A stretch of 64,000 bases of DNA from Pseudoalteromonas fuliginea (GCF_000690055.1 NZ_JJNZ01000028.1:1-64000), one strand, 5' to 3'; shown: positions 1 through 9,212, numbered from the stretch's first letter. Notes: generated from the letters alone by a model not told the origin. Program-made: numbers and translations.

Positions 1-2
1 AA

Positions 3-515
3 GATAACTGCACAGGTAGGTTCTGGGAAGGGCGATTTATGTCCCAAGCATTATTAGATGAAGCAGCACTTGCTGCTTGTATGGCGTATGTCGATTTAAA
101 CCCTATTAGAGCGAAAATGGCTGATACGCCCGAAGAGTCAGACCATACCAGTGTACAAAAGCGCTTAACATGCGCGGCAGAGGGTAAACAGCCTAAACAG
201 TTACTACGTTTTGCAGGTATGTCTCGTCAGATTATGCCCAAAGGGCTGCCGTTTGAGCTTAAATCGTACCTTGAACTTGTTGAGCTAACAGGGCGGATAA
301 TACGAGAGGATAAACGCGGGTATATTGATAATATGAACCTACCTTTGTTAGAAAGGCTTAATATCTCCCCAGAAAACTGGTTAAAGCTTACAACCCAATT
401 TACGCGCGTATTTCATGGTGCAGTAGGCAGACCAGCCTCACAAGCAAGTTACTGTGAAAATTTAAAGCGTAAACGGCGATCAAATATTAGCAATTGCGAA
501 AAGCTACTTGCATAA
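3..515 (+). CDS. Transposase, IS200/REP-associated (Y1-like) family, 3' part only
   Basis: The reading frame is open from the left edge, so the 5' end lies outside the window. The visible 170 residues begin with DNCTGRFWEGRFMSQALL and continue with ACMAYVDLNPIRAKMA, the typical C-terminal region of REP-associated tyrosine transposases common in marine gammaproteobacteria. The catalytic HUH and Tyr region should lie upstream and cannot be checked. The C-terminus is basic (KRKRRSN) and ends at a normal stop. An internal ATG at 39 is not the real start, because homology clearly continues upstream. A short perfect hairpin follows the gene. Whether the whole gene is intact cannot be told from here. 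Confidence 0.8.
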   Translation, partial: DNCTGRFWEGRFMSQALLDEAALAACMAYVDLNPIRAKMADTPEESDHTSVQKRLTCAAEGKQPKQLLRFAGMSRQIMPKGLPFELKSYLELVELTGRIIREDKRGYIDNMNLPLLERLNISPENWLKLTTQFTRVFHGAVGRPASQASYCENLKRKRRSNISNCEKLLA

Positions 516-555
516 AGCTTAAGCTACTCAGTAAAACTATTCAGTAATAAATCAC

Positions 556-572
556 AACTGCATTATGCAGTT
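556..572. repeat. Hairpin downstream of the transposase
   Basis: AACTGCAT and ATGCAGTT form a perfect 8-bp stem with a single-base spacer, followed by TATTTTCAT. It may be a weak terminator or a REP-like end related to the adjacent transposase. No second copy was found in the window. Confidence 0.35.
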
Positions 573-725
573 ATTTTCATGCGTGTAATTTAGGTTTAAT
601 AGGGCTAATGACTTATTTAACGGATGAAATAAAGTGACCCAGTTATAAAAGATAAATTCTTAACCTGAAGAGCGAATTTTTTGGCATTGTTTTGTTTGTT
701 CAATTAAAGTGGCTGTCTAGTTTAG

Positions 726-1173
726 GTTAGTGAAACCTCTCTACTGTATTCCGCTAAAACAAATCATGATGTCATATTCAGCCGTGGCTTGGAAATTCTG
801 AACGATAGTTTAGCCAAAAATGATGATGAATGGGCTTCTGAAAAATTAGATACAGATATATCAAAGTTTCAAATCTCTGTTTGGGCTTGCTTTGCTCTGT
901 TCGGTGGGGTAGTCGGCTATTATTTATTTATTTATTCCAAGTAAGGAATCCTTAGCAGAACAATGCGTAGAGAAGAATCTAGCCCCATATAATAAAACAA
1001 CTGATAAGTATGTGAATACAGTGCATAGCTTTAGGATAAATAGCATCATTGTTGATAAAAATGATTCAAATTTATTATGGGTAAATTATGATGCACGAAT
1101 TCGAACAGAAAGTGGTAAACACAGAGAGATAACCGACTTACCTACATACGATTTAGCATGTAGAGGTTATTAA
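726..1173 (+). pseudogene. Small membrane protein remnant, frameshifted at a TTTA repeat
   Basis: Two open segments look like one gene. The first (726-944, no ATG visible) reads from VSETSLLYSAKTNHDVIF into a membrane segment FQISVWACFALFGGVVGYY and stops at 942-944. The second, in the next frame (open from 913), reads PSKESLAEQC onwards and ends DLACRGY at 1171-1173. They overlap over a run of TTAT/TTTA units (918-936). Removing exactly one 4-base unit joins them into one frame. The N-terminus lacks a recognisable start, so the copy may also be truncated at its 5' end. The family is not recognised. It is either a dead gene or a slippage-switched one. Confidence 0.5.
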
Positions 1174-1277
1174 TAACTAATAAACGGTATTGAAAGAATA
1201 GATAGACGGGGCCAAACTTTGACTTCACACATCAAAATTAAATTAGCAAAAGCGTTTTGATTTAAGCAATTTATACC

Positions 1278-1352
1278 CTCTAAAAGCGCAGCGCCTCATA
1301 TCCTCTTTGTGAATTAATCTTTGTTTACGAAAGAGCGCATTAGCTTGAGATA
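1278..1352 (+). repeat. Dispersed intergenic hairpin repeat, copy 1
   Basis: It starts CTCTAAAAGCGCAGCGCCTC and contains an imperfect inverted repeat (TCCTCTTTGTGAATTA against TTTACGAAAGAG), then GCGCAT and TTGAGATA. The same layout recurs at 2300-2375 with identical spacing, on either side of the 1460-2062 gene. It is presumably a small non-coding repeat or repeated terminator. Confidence 0.55.
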
Positions 1353-1459
1353 CGCTAGGCGAATGCTTTAAACGTAAAACATCGGCGGATTAGCAATCTA
1401 ATACACGCCGATGTTTATAACTTATTTAAATGAGCACATTATTTGTAAGCTATTAAGCC

Positions 1460-2062
1460 TTAGTCTTTTTTGCGGTAAAGGCTTATTAAACAGATTGCTA
1501 AAAGTAACGTTGCAATCATGCCTGAAGCGCCAGCAACACCTGATGGTAGAAATCCATCACGGCCAAAGGTAATTAAAATACCATTGGCAAGCATTGCAAT
1601 TGCGCCTGCAAGGGCTGTAATACTACCAATTGCTTTGCCGCCTTTAGCGATAAAAGACAGGCCAAAAACAAGTGCTGCTAACCCTAATAGTACCTTGGCT
1701 GCGTAGTAAATCATGAATGATAGAGACACCACGCCACCAATTAAAGGTTGTGCGCCTTCTACTGTGCCCGCAACTTTTCCAAATGTAGAAAACAAAGTAA
1801 GTCCAACGCTTACCTGTACTATGTTAAGGACTGCACTAAACGCGATAGCCGACCAGCCTAGTTGTGCGTTTTTTGCTTGCACCATAGCTGCGCCTGCAAA
1901 GGCAACAAGTAAAGTAAATACCAGTGCTTCTAGCCCCCAAGCCACCTGCCTTGAAAAACTAATTTCAGCACTGTAAAGGGCTGAGTAAATACCTTGTGAT
2001 ATCGCCAATACCAACAATAACGATGCTGCAATTAGGGTGGTGCGTTTATGTGTAAATTCCAT
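1460..2062 (-). CDS. Predicted integral membrane protein of unknown function
   Basis: This is a 200-residue, very hydrophobic protein with about six predicted membrane segments: an N-terminal helix (LIAASLLLVLAISQGIYSAL), a second around residues 40-62, and further ones to the C-terminus (MIATLLLAICLISLY), followed by a short basic tail RKKD. There are no catalytic motifs or conserved polar residues inside the membrane spans. The start ATG is preceded on its strand by AAAGAGGTCC. It stands alone, flanked by two copies of the same hairpin repeat. I do not recognise a named family. The even hydrophobicity and normal codon use argue that it is a real gene. Confidence 0.7.
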   Translation of the reverse strand: MEFTHKRTTLIAASLLLVLAISQGIYSALYSAEISFSRQVAWGLEALVFTLLVAFAGAAMVQAKNAQLGWSAIAFSAVLNIVQVSVGLTLFSTFGKVAGTVEGAQPLIGGVVSLSFMIYYAAKVLLGLAALVFGLSFIAKGGKAIGSITALAGAIAMLANGILITFGRDGFLPSGVAGASGMIATLLLAICLISLYRKKD

Positions 2063-2402
2063 TATGGACCTCTTTTGATTTTATATTTGACGCTTTCAAC
2101 AGTTGTTGCGGATTTGAATGTATCAAACTGCTTAGTATTTGTATTAAATAGCGTTTATCGTTGTAGGTATAAGACAGGTAAAGCGAGTAAATTATTTCAC
2201 TTAAACCTATAAAAGTATTAATTAATAACAAACAGGCTCAGGCTATTGCTTTTAATTAAACCTAACTTTGCAAAGCCGCTTTGGTTTAGCCATGCATGAC
2301 TCTAAAAGCGCAGTGCCTCATGCCCTCTTAGTAAATCAACATTTGATTACCAAGAGGGCACACATTTTGAGTATGTGGTTAAACGGCTTATTACTTATGG
2401 CG
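2063..2402. other. Intergenic gap between two minus-strand genes
   Basis: The gap holds the second dispersed hairpin repeat (2300-2375) and AT-rich DNA containing the promoter of the membrane protein at 1460-2062. A 61-residue reading frame at 2046-2231 has a random composition, overlaps the neighbour's start and is not supported. Confidence 0.5.
2300..2375 (+). repeat. Dispersed intergenic hairpin repeat, copy 2
   Basis: It begins CTCTAAAAGCGCAGTGCCTC. The core is a strong stem: CCCTCTT and GTAAATCA on the left against TGATTAC and AAGAGGG on the right (2323-2358). It matches the copy at 1278-1352. Both copies lie just downstream of a minus-strand gene or between genes, so they may act as terminators or RNA-stability elements. 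Confidence 0.6.
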
Positions 2403-3104
2403 TTAAGATAAAAACGTAAAATGAGACCAGTCACTTAACGCTGTAATAGTTTGTTCTGTGGGAGGGGCAACATAGATCAAACCTACAATGGCAATAATTG
2501 AAGCTAGCGTAATTAGTTTATTATCGAAGTCAGCTATTTTTAAAGCGGTGCCAAAGGAGCGCTTAATTGTGACATTACTTAAATCCACACTGTAAATTTC
2601 ATCCAGTAATAAATGAATTAATCCGCCGAGTAAAATAAACCCACCCGTTAACCAGGCAAAGACGGCTGCTTGTGTGGTTGATTGGTCATTCAGTTTCCAT
2701 GTTACTTGAGTCGTTATTAGCGCGCATAACAGTATAAATAGTAAAGAGTGGCAACTACCTCTGTGTACTGTGATCCATTCAAAAATGGGTCTAATAATGT
2801 ATTTCATAAATCCGTAAACCAATAACGGCACTACAATTAACTCGATAAAGCTAATTTCAATAATGAGCTCGGTAGTTATGTAATGCAGTACCAGTAATAC
2901 AGCGCTCAGTGCAAATAAGTTAAAAATAGTATCGAGTGACGTGGAGTTATCTGAATCTATGTCGGGTAATAAGCCGCCAATTGAGCCTAAAAACCATAAC
3001 CAGAGTGCGCCCTTTAAATCAATATGGCCTGCAGATAATAAGGTGGCAGAGCATAAGCCTGTGATGATTACGGCAGTATTAAGATGAGTATTGAAATTTG
3101 CCAT
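2403..3104 (-). CDS. Membrane-bound metal-dependent hydrolase family protein (YdjM-like)
   Basis: The protein has 233 residues with four to five membrane segments. The family hallmarks are present: the N-terminal MANFNTHLN with a histidine near the start, the acidic motif LLPDIDSD around residue 50, and HRGSCHSL around residue 115, followed by HLLLDEIYS near residue 180. These His/Asp residues are typical of the YdjM/DUF457 group, which is predicted to bind metal at the membrane; the substrate is unknown. I use the ATG at 3104, because MANF matches family starts and AAGAGA lies at a good distance upstream; a longer frame exists. E. coli ydjM is LexA-controlled, but I see no LexA box upstream here. 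Confidence 0.8.
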   Translation of the reverse strand: MANFNTHLNTAVIITGLCSATLLSAGHIDLKGALWLWFLGSIGGLLPDIDSDNSTSLDTIFNLFALSAVLLVLHYITTELIIEISFIELIVVPLLVYGFMKYIIRPIFEWITVHRGSCHSLLFILLCALITTQVTWKLNDQSTTQAAVFAWLTGGFILLGGLIHLLLDEIYSVDLSNVTIKRSFGTALKIADFDNKLITLASIIAIVGLIYVAPPTEQTITALSDWSHFTFLS

Positions 3105-3410
3105 TGTATCTCTTGATAATAAAATAGGTGGGCATTCTAACAATTGAAAAGTTTATTGTTCACTATTCTTTATAGATTGGTCTTTAAATATGTTTTATCA
3201 CTTTGATTAGTTGCTGCTTTTTACAATTCTTATTCTTTATTGTGCTTAGTTGTTCCACTAAATGGTAATTTTGGATAGAACAACTTTTCGTTAATGAAAC
3301 CCAGCACGATGTATCTATTGTTAGCTATTAATATGTTATAGTGTTGCAATTGGTGTTTGATATAGTATAACATTCACGGTATTCTAATTTCCCCTTAATA
3401 GAGTTTGAAT
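3105..3410. promoter_or_regulatory. Divergent intergenic region with an inverted repeat before the ABC operon
   Basis: This AT-rich spacer separates the YdjM-like gene and the plus-strand ABC operon. It contains ATGTTATA at 3333-3340 and its exact complement TATAACAT at 3366-3373, centred 33 bp apart and about 60 bp before the operon start. It could be an operator. No Fur-box-like sequence is visible despite the TonB receptor in the operon. Confidence 0.35.
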
Positions 3411-4235
3411 GTGACAACATCAACAGCAATTAATCAAAGATCACCAATAGAACCTCAGCGTGTGGAACAAACACGTAATAAAGCATCAAATACGACCCAA
3501 GCCACTAAAAACGAAGCAGTTATTGAAGTAGACTCGTTAAATTTTAGCATTAAAAACAACATCATTTTAAAAAACTTAAGCTTCAGCGTGGCGGCAGGTG
3601 AGGTTTATGCGCTACTAGGAGGAAATGGTGCGGGTAAATCTAGCACCTTAAAAACGTTATTGGGTTTTAATAAGCCCAATAAAGGCTCTGTAAAAGTCGT
3701 GGGTAAAGAGGTGAGTAAAGCGCTTGATTTTGTACGAGGTAAAACCGCGTATTTGCCAGAGTCGGCTACGTTATATCCCCATTTAACTGCTCGTGAAAAT
3801 GTTGAATATTTTTTATCACTCGCTGATATTAAAAAATCAGATGAGCAAATTAACGCGGCTTTTAATCGTGTTGCATTGCAGCAAGATGCGTGGGATCGCA
3901 ACATGCAAACTTATTCAAAAGGCATGAGACAAAAAACAGCGATTGCACTTGCGATACTGCGTGAAGCACCGATTTTTTTACTTGATGAGCCAACCTCAGG
4001 CCTTGATCCAGTTGCTATTGATGAATTTAATCAACTTGTACGTGAACTTGCATTAACTGGTGCGACTATTTTAATGGTAACGCATGATGTTTATGGTGCT
4101 TGCCAAGTTGCTAATCGCATTGGTTTATTAAAAAATGGCGAGCTGGTAGGAGAATTTAATGCCCCTGAGAATGGGCGTATTAATACCGAACAAGTTCATG
4201 CTGCCTTTGGTGATTATAAGAGCCGAGGCAATTAA
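3411..4235 (+). CDS. ABC transporter ATP-binding protein (ABC-2 type exporter)
   Basis: This 274-residue ATPase subunit energises the two membrane proteins encoded next. Walker A is GGNGAGKSS, the signature is YSKGMRQK, Walker B with catalytic Glu is IFLLDEP, followed by SGLDP and the switch histidine in MVTHD. The N-terminal 40 residues (before VIEVDSLNF) are a polar extension rich in Thr, Asn and Gln, not part of the usual domain. No ATG is available. GTG at 3411 has GAG at a seven-base spacing and is preferred over TTG at 3405. The stop overlaps the next start (TAATG), so translation is coupled. The organisation resembles the NosF/CcmA-like single-domain exporters. Confidence 0.88.
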   Translation: MTTSTAINQRSPIEPQRVEQTRNKASNTTQATKNEAVIEVDSLNFSIKNNIILKNLSFSVAAGEVYALLGGNGAGKSSTLKTLLGFNKPNKGSVKVVGKEVSKALDFVRGKTAYLPESATLYPHLTARENVEYFLSLADIKKSDEQINAAFNRVALQQDAWDRNMQTYSKGMRQKTAIALAILREAPIFLLDEPTSGLDPVAIDEFNQLVRELALTGATILMVTHDVYGACQVANRIGLLKNGELVGEFNAPENGRINTEQVHAAFGDYKSRGN

Positions 4236-5683
4236 TGAGTATAAACAACGTTTCAAAAGTAGTGCTAATAGCCAAGGATGAATGGCGTTATTGGCTACGC
4301 TCTAAATTGGCAGTCACTGTGCTTGCTATTGGTTTGATCCTTACACTTTCTTCGGTAGTTGTAACGGCCATTACCATGCTGGAATTAAGCCATACTAGGC
4401 ACGAACTGCAAACAACAAGCGATAAAAGCTTTGTTGATCAACCCGACCGACATCCTCACCGAATGGTGCATTACGGGCATTATGCGTTTAGAACGCCTGC
4501 GCCGCTTAGTACGCTCGACCCCGGTATTGACGCTTACACAGGCAACTCTATATTTTTAGAAGGGCACAGACAAAATAGCGCAATGTTTGCAGATAGTCGC
4601 CAAGGGACTGCATTAACTAAATTAGGCAGTTTAACGCCTGCCTTTATAGTGCAAACATTAGCGCCGTTATTACTGATTTTAATTGGTTACAGCGGTATTA
4701 GCCGAGAGCGCGAATCGCAAACGCTTTCGTATTTGTTATCGCAAGGTACATCGGGTGTAACGCTAATTGCAGGTAAAGGATTAGCGCTACTTTCTGTTGT
4801 GGGTTTAATTTTGACTCCGCTTACGGTATCGGCTTTATTCACACTTGGTACAGATGAAAGCTTACTGGCAGTTGTAAGTTTTGTTGTTGGCTACGCTTTA
4901 TATTTAACTGTGTGGGTATTACTTATTTTACTGGCCTCTAGTGTGTTTAGTAAAAACAGTGGAAGTTTTACCGCACTTGCCTTTGTATGGATTTTACTGT
5001 GTATTGTTATGCCACGCGTAGCGAGTACGACAGCAGCTATAGTTGTGCCATCTGCCGGTAAAATAGAAACAGATTTTGCTGTAAAAGCCGATCTTAGAAA
5101 GCTAGGCGATGGCCATAACACTAACGACCCTGCCTTTGAGCAATTTAAACAATCACTTCTTAAAAAGTACAACGTAAATAGCATTGACGAGCTGCCGGTA
5201 AACTTTAGAGGGTTAGTGGCAAGCGAATCAGAGGCTAAGCAAACTGAAGTACTTAATCAATTTGCCCAGCAACGTATGCAAGCTGAGCTTAAGCAAACGC
5301 AGGTATCGCGTTATTTTGGTTGGGTTTCACCAATGGTAGCGATTCGCTCGCTCTCTATGATTGTGGTTGGTACAAGTATAGAAACGCATCATCGCTTTTT
5401 ACGCGAAACCGAGCAGCTACGTTTTGATTTTGTGCAAGGGCTTAACAAAGTTCATATTGAAGAACTTGATTACCAAGACGACATGAACCGCAATGCTGAT
5501 GCCGCAGCCACTAAAAAAGCACGTGTTAGCGCTGATAATTGGAAAATACTGCAAAACTTTACCTTTCATAGCGATAGTGCGTTGGTGCGAGCCCATCGAA
5601 GTACATCTGCATTTTTACAGCTATTACTGTGGATTGCAGTGTTGGCCGGCGGTATTAAGTTTGTAGGGAAACGTTTGTTATGA
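4235..5683 (+). CDS. ABC transporter permease, DUF3526 type (first of two)
   Basis: This 482-residue membrane subunit has one N-terminal helix (residues 22-48), a large extracytoplasmic loop rich in His and Arg (DRHPHRMVHYGHYAF), then a cluster of five helices between about 135 and 285, including LAPLLLILIGYSGISRERESQTL. A second soluble region follows, with a last helix at the C-terminus. This layout, with the ISRERE motif after the second helix, is that of ABC-2 permeases carrying a DUF3526 domain. It overlaps both neighbours by one and four bases, so the ATPase and the two permeases are translationally coupled. The transported substrate is unknown. Confidence 0.8.
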   Translation: MSINNVSKVVLIAKDEWRYWLRSKLAVTVLAIGLILTLSSVVVTAITMLELSHTRHELQTTSDKSFVDQPDRHPHRMVHYGHYAFRTPAPLSTLDPGIDAYTGNSIFLEGHRQNSAMFADSRQGTALTKLGSLTPAFIVQTLAPLLLILIGYSGISRERESQTLSYLLSQGTSGVTLIAGKGLALLSVVGLILTPLTVSALFTLGTDESLLAVVSFVVGYALYLTVWVLLILLASSVFSKNSGSFTALAFVWILLCIVMPRVASTTAAIVVPSAGKIETDFAVKADLRKLGDGHNTNDPAFEQFKQSLLKKYNVNSIDELPVNFRGLVASESEAKQTEVLNQFAQQRMQAELKQTQVSRYFGWVSPMVAIRSLSMIVVGTSIETHHRFLRETEQLRFDFVQGLNKVHIEELDYQDDMNRNADAAATKKARVSADNWKILQNFTFHSDSALVRAHRSTSAFLQLLLWIAVLAGGIKFVGKRLL

Positions 5684-6984
5684 GCTATTTATTTTTACAC
5701 CTCAAGCGAGAATTTGGCTTTTTACTTCGTCAAAAATATTTAGTGGTGCTTTTACTTTGTACATTTGCTGTGTCTGCCTTTGCCGTTATCAGTGGGTTGA
5801 GTGAAGTAAGTCAGCAACGCGAAACTATTGAACGTTTAAAATCAGCTGATCTAACCGAACGATTAAATGTGCAAACGCAGCAAACTGATGCAGGTATGTT
5901 GGCTTATTATACTTTTCATTTAACGTATTCAGCGCCTTCAAATTTAGCGTTTGCTGCTTTGGGTGAACGCGATATTTACCCATGGAAACACCGCGTAAAC
6001 TTACTCGCTCTGGAGGGACAAATTTACGAAAGCGATGCGCAAAACCCTGAGCTTGCCCAAGCAGGTAAAATTGATTTTGCGTTTGTGTTAAGTGCTTTGG
6101 CACCGCTGATAGTGATTTTGCTGTTCCATGATTTATTTGCCAACGAACGTACCAGTGGTCGTTACGATTTATTAGTCACAACGTCGAGCTCTTACTTTGC
6201 TTTATGGGGCGCACGCATATTGGTGAGGTTTATTTTATTACTCGTGTGTTTAATGTTGCCATTCTATGGTGGCGCTTATGTAGCTGGTAGTTCAATTTAT
6301 GATGTTTTATTGATAACAACTATGTGTGTTGCCTATCTAGTTTTTTGGGCTGCACTTTGTATTTGGATGGGCAAGCAAGCAAGTAGTGCGCCGCGTGTTG
6401 CCTCCGCTTTAATAGGTATATGGGTGCTAGTTGCTTTTATTATTCCTATTTTAGGTGATTTAGCGATTAACAAAATAGTGCATTCACCTAAAGGTGGCGA
6501 AATTGTACTTACCCAGCGAGAGGCGGTTAACGATGCATGGGACTTACCAAAACAAATTACAATGGATGCTTTTGTAGCGTCAAATCCACAGTGGAAAGAT
6601 CATGTTGATATGCAAAGCGAGTTTGAGTGGAAATGGTATTACGCCTTTCAACAAGTAGGGGATGAAAAAGCGGCTGAACTTTCGCATGCGTACCGCGATG
6701 CAGCACGCAAAAAGTATCAGTTAGCTGGAATGGTATCGTGGTTTTCGCCTGCATTATTGTTACAACGCAGCTTAACGCGAAAAGCCAAAACAGATGCAAT
6801 AGCGGCATTTAGATACGAGCATCAAATACGAGGGTTTCATAAATGCCTAAGGGAATTTTACTACCCTTGGTTATTTATTAAAGGTGAGCCCACTAAAGCT
6901 GCGCTTAACAACATGCCTAGTTTTAGTAAAACAATACTGAATGAAAAGGATGAGCCTGAGGTCATAGGCGTTCAGTTAAAATAA
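5680..6984 (+). CDS. ABC transporter permease, DUF3526 type (second of two)
   Basis: The 434-residue product is a shorter paralogue of the preceding permease with the same plan: N-terminal helix, extracytoplasmic domain with YYTFHLTYSAPSNLAF, then helices starting FAFVLSALAPLIVILLFHDLFANERTSG. The NERTSG sequence takes the place of the SRERES motif of its partner. It probably forms a heterodimer with that partner. It overlaps the upstream gene by four bases (ATGA) and is followed after 33 bases by the TonB receptor. Unlike the partner, it has no C-terminal helix: the last 150 residues are soluble and mainly charged. It is an exporter by family; the direction of transport is inferred only. Confidence 0.78.
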   Translation: MSYLFLHLKREFGFLLRQKYLVVLLLCTFAVSAFAVISGLSEVSQQRETIERLKSADLTERLNVQTQQTDAGMLAYYTFHLTYSAPSNLAFAALGERDIYPWKHRVNLLALEGQIYESDAQNPELAQAGKIDFAFVLSALAPLIVILLFHDLFANERTSGRYDLLVTTSSSYFALWGARILVRFILLLVCLMLPFYGGAYVAGSSIYDVLLITTMCVAYLVFWAALCIWMGKQASSAPRVASALIGIWVLVAFIIPILGDLAINKIVHSPKGGEIVLTQREAVNDAWDLPKQITMDAFVASNPQWKDHVDMQSEFEWKWYYAFQQVGDEKAAELSHAYRDAARKKYQLAGMVSWFSPALLLQRSLTRKAKTDAIAAFRYEHQIRGFHKCLREFYYPWLFIKGEPTKAALNNMPSFSKTILNEKDEPEVIGVQLK

Positions 6985-7017
6985 AATTTATGAGTCAACT
7001 AATTAACAAGGTTTATA

Positions 7018-9129
7018 ATGAATACAAATAAAAAAGGGCTGAAACTTACTTATTTAAGCACATGTTTAGTGAGTTTATTTAGCAGTCAGGTAATAGCAGC
7101 TGATAAAAGTGAGCAAGTTGATAGTGTAAATATGAGTGTTATTGAAAGGTTTGCTGTTACTGGAACACGCCAAGCTTATCAAGGAAATTTTAGCCCTTTA
7201 GAAACGCCGCAGTCAGAATTAAAAATAGATTTAGAAGCACTTGAAAACGCGGGTGCGATAAATTTAAATCAAGCGCTTGATTTATCGGCGTCGGTAGCGC
7301 GTCAAAATAACTTTGGCGGACTTTGGAATAGCTTTGCGCTACGTGGCTTTGTCGGCGATGAAAACTTACCAAGTAACTACCTTGTTAATGGGTTTAATGC
7401 CGGGCGTGGCTTTGGTGGCTCACGTGATTTGTCGGGTATTGAATCGGTTGAGGTGTTAAAAGGTCCACGTGCTGCTTTATTTGGCCGTGGTGAACCTGGC
7501 GGTACGGTAAACTTAGTAACTAAACGCCCAACGTTTGATACGAGCGGCGAGCTAAAGCTAAGCGTAGGAAGCTTTGATACCTACCGCGCTGATGTAGATT
7601 ACACAACCCCCCTTAATGACGACGTAGCAATTAGGCTGGTTGGTTTTTATGAAGATGCCAAAAGTTTTCGAGATACGATAGAAACAACAAAAAAGGGCTT
7701 TAGCCCTTCAATTACATGGAACATTAATGACAACAGCCAATTAATATATGAGCTTGAATACAGCGACCAAGAAGTTCCTTTTGATAGAGGCGTATTAGCA
7801 ATAGATGGCGAGCTTGGGCTTATTCCTGAAAGTCGCTTTTTAGGTGAGCCAGGTGATGGTCCAATAGAGGCTGACGTACTGGGTCATCAATTGGAGTTTA
7901 TTCATGACTTTAATGATAATTGGAGCGTATTACTGGGCGCTAACTACCGTGATACGTCGCTTGAAGGGTTTGCTACCGAAACCGGTTTTGCGGGTGTAGT
8001 TGATGCAGAGGTAAATCGCTTTAGACGTTACCGTGATTACGATGCAAAATATCAGGTGTTTAGAGCAGAAGTGACGGGTAATTTAGAGGTTGCAGGATTA
8101 GAACACCGCTTAATAGTAGGTGTTGATTCTGATAAGTTCGAAAATGATCAATTTGTTCTTCGTGTTCGTGGCGATCAGTATATAAATGTTTTTAATCCTG
8201 TATATGGGGCGTATGAGTTACCTACGCCGACGGCCAATACCGATAAGTTAGAAGTTCAAGAGTCGTTAGGTGTATTTATACAAGACCAAATAAGCCTAAC
8301 CGATAAGCTTGATATTCGCGTTGGTGTACGTTTTGATGATTACGAACAAACACTTAATAATCGTTTAGCTGATACGCAATCAAAACAAAATGAGTCACGT
8401 GTTAGCCCCCAGTTGGGTGTTGTGTATGAGGCGAGCGAGTTTGTATCTGTTTATGCTGCTTATGGCGAAAACTTTAGGCCTTTATCGGGCACTGATACAA
8501 ATGGCGATGGGTTTGAACCAAATCAATCTACTTCAACAGAGTTGGGGGTTAAATTTACTTTAAACGATGGCGCTTTATTTGGCACCATTGCGATGTTTAA
8601 AGTGGAACAAGACAACATGCTGGTGGTTGACGATCCTACTGCATTTACTTTTGCTGCAATCGGCGAAGCACAAAGCAAAGGCATAGAAATTGATATAAAC
8701 GGTGAGCTAACGGATGATGTAAGCCTATGGCTATCGTATGCGTATGTTGATGCAACTATTGAAAACTCATTTTTTGATGCTAACTTTGGCTATACCGTTG
8801 AAGCGGGTAGTTCTTTATTAAATATTCCTAAGCATCAACTCAGTTTACAGCTTGTTAAATCAGCCGAGTTATATGGCAAAGCAATTAAGTTTGGCGCAGG
8901 TTTAGTTTATGTAGACTCTCGAAACGGCTTTTTTGGTACCGATTTTGAGCTACCAAGCTATTTAACAGCACGTACATTTATAGATGTTGATGTAACCAAA
9001 GCAATTGGCTTGCGTGCAGAGGTAGATAACCTGTTTGATGAAACCTATTACACTAACTCATTTGCTGATGCGTGGGTTCAACCGGGCACCCCCAGAAGTG
9101 TAAGGCTATCTGCAACGTATAAATTTTAA
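7018..9129 (+). CDS. TonB-dependent outer-membrane receptor, siderophore type
   Basis: The 703-residue precursor has a signal peptide ending SQVIAA (cleavage near residue 28), a possible TonB box in IERFAVTG, a plug domain (about 45-165) with VEVLKGPRAALFGRGEPGGTVNL, and a 22-strand-type barrel ending in the aromatic terminal residue F (SATYKF). The plug signature and length match receptors for ferric siderophores such as the FhuA/FpvA group. It follows the second permease by 33 bases with AAGG before the ATG and is evidently in the same operon. The combination of receptor and ABC-2 pump suggests one substrate handled by both, perhaps import of a chelate and export of ligand, but the ligand cannot be read from sequence. 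Confidence 0.9.
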   Translation: MNTNKKGLKLTYLSTCLVSLFSSQVIAADKSEQVDSVNMSVIERFAVTGTRQAYQGNFSPLETPQSELKIDLEALENAGAINLNQALDLSASVARQNNFGGLWNSFALRGFVGDENLPSNYLVNGFNAGRGFGGSRDLSGIESVEVLKGPRAALFGRGEPGGTVNLVTKRPTFDTSGELKLSVGSFDTYRADVDYTTPLNDDVAIRLVGFYEDAKSFRDTIETTKKGFSPSITWNINDNSQLIYELEYSDQEVPFDRGVLAIDGELGLIPESRFLGEPGDGPIEADVLGHQLEFIHDFNDNWSVLLGANYRDTSLEGFATETGFAGVVDAEVNRFRRYRDYDAKYQVFRAEVTGNLEVAGLEHRLIVGVDSDKFENDQFVLRVRGDQYINVFNPVYGAYELPTPTANTDKLEVQESLGVFIQDQISLTDKLDIRVGVRFDDYEQTLNNRLADTQSKQNESRVSPQLGVVYEASEFVSVYAAYGENFRPLSGTDTNGDGFEPNQSTSTELGVKFTLNDGALFGTIAMFKVEQDNMLVVDDPTAFTFAAIGEAQSKGIEIDINGELTDDVSLWLSYAYVDATIENSFFDANFGYTVEAGSSLLNIPKHQLSLQLVKSAELYGKAIKFGAGLVYVDSRNGFFGTDFELPSYLTARTFIDVDVTKAIGLRAEVDNLFDETYYTNSFADAWVQPGTPRSVRLSATYKF

Positions 9130-9152
9130 ACGTAAACTAAAACGATATTAAC

Positions 9153-9184
9153 AAAAAGGCTGCTTAAATTAAGCGGCCTTTTAT
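9153..9184. terminator. Bidirectional terminator between receptor and oxygenase genes
   Basis: AAAAAGGC, a bulge, GCTTAA, a short loop, then AAGC and GGCCTTTT form a stem bordered by an A-run and a T-run. It can end transcription of both convergent genes. Confidence 0.75.
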
Positions 9185-9212
9185 TTAGTTAAAAACTTAG
9201 TTAAAAACTCAA

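Noticed and set aside
2046..2231. 61-codon minus-strand frame
   Set aside because: Overlaps the start of the 1460-2062 gene, random composition, no ribosome binding site.
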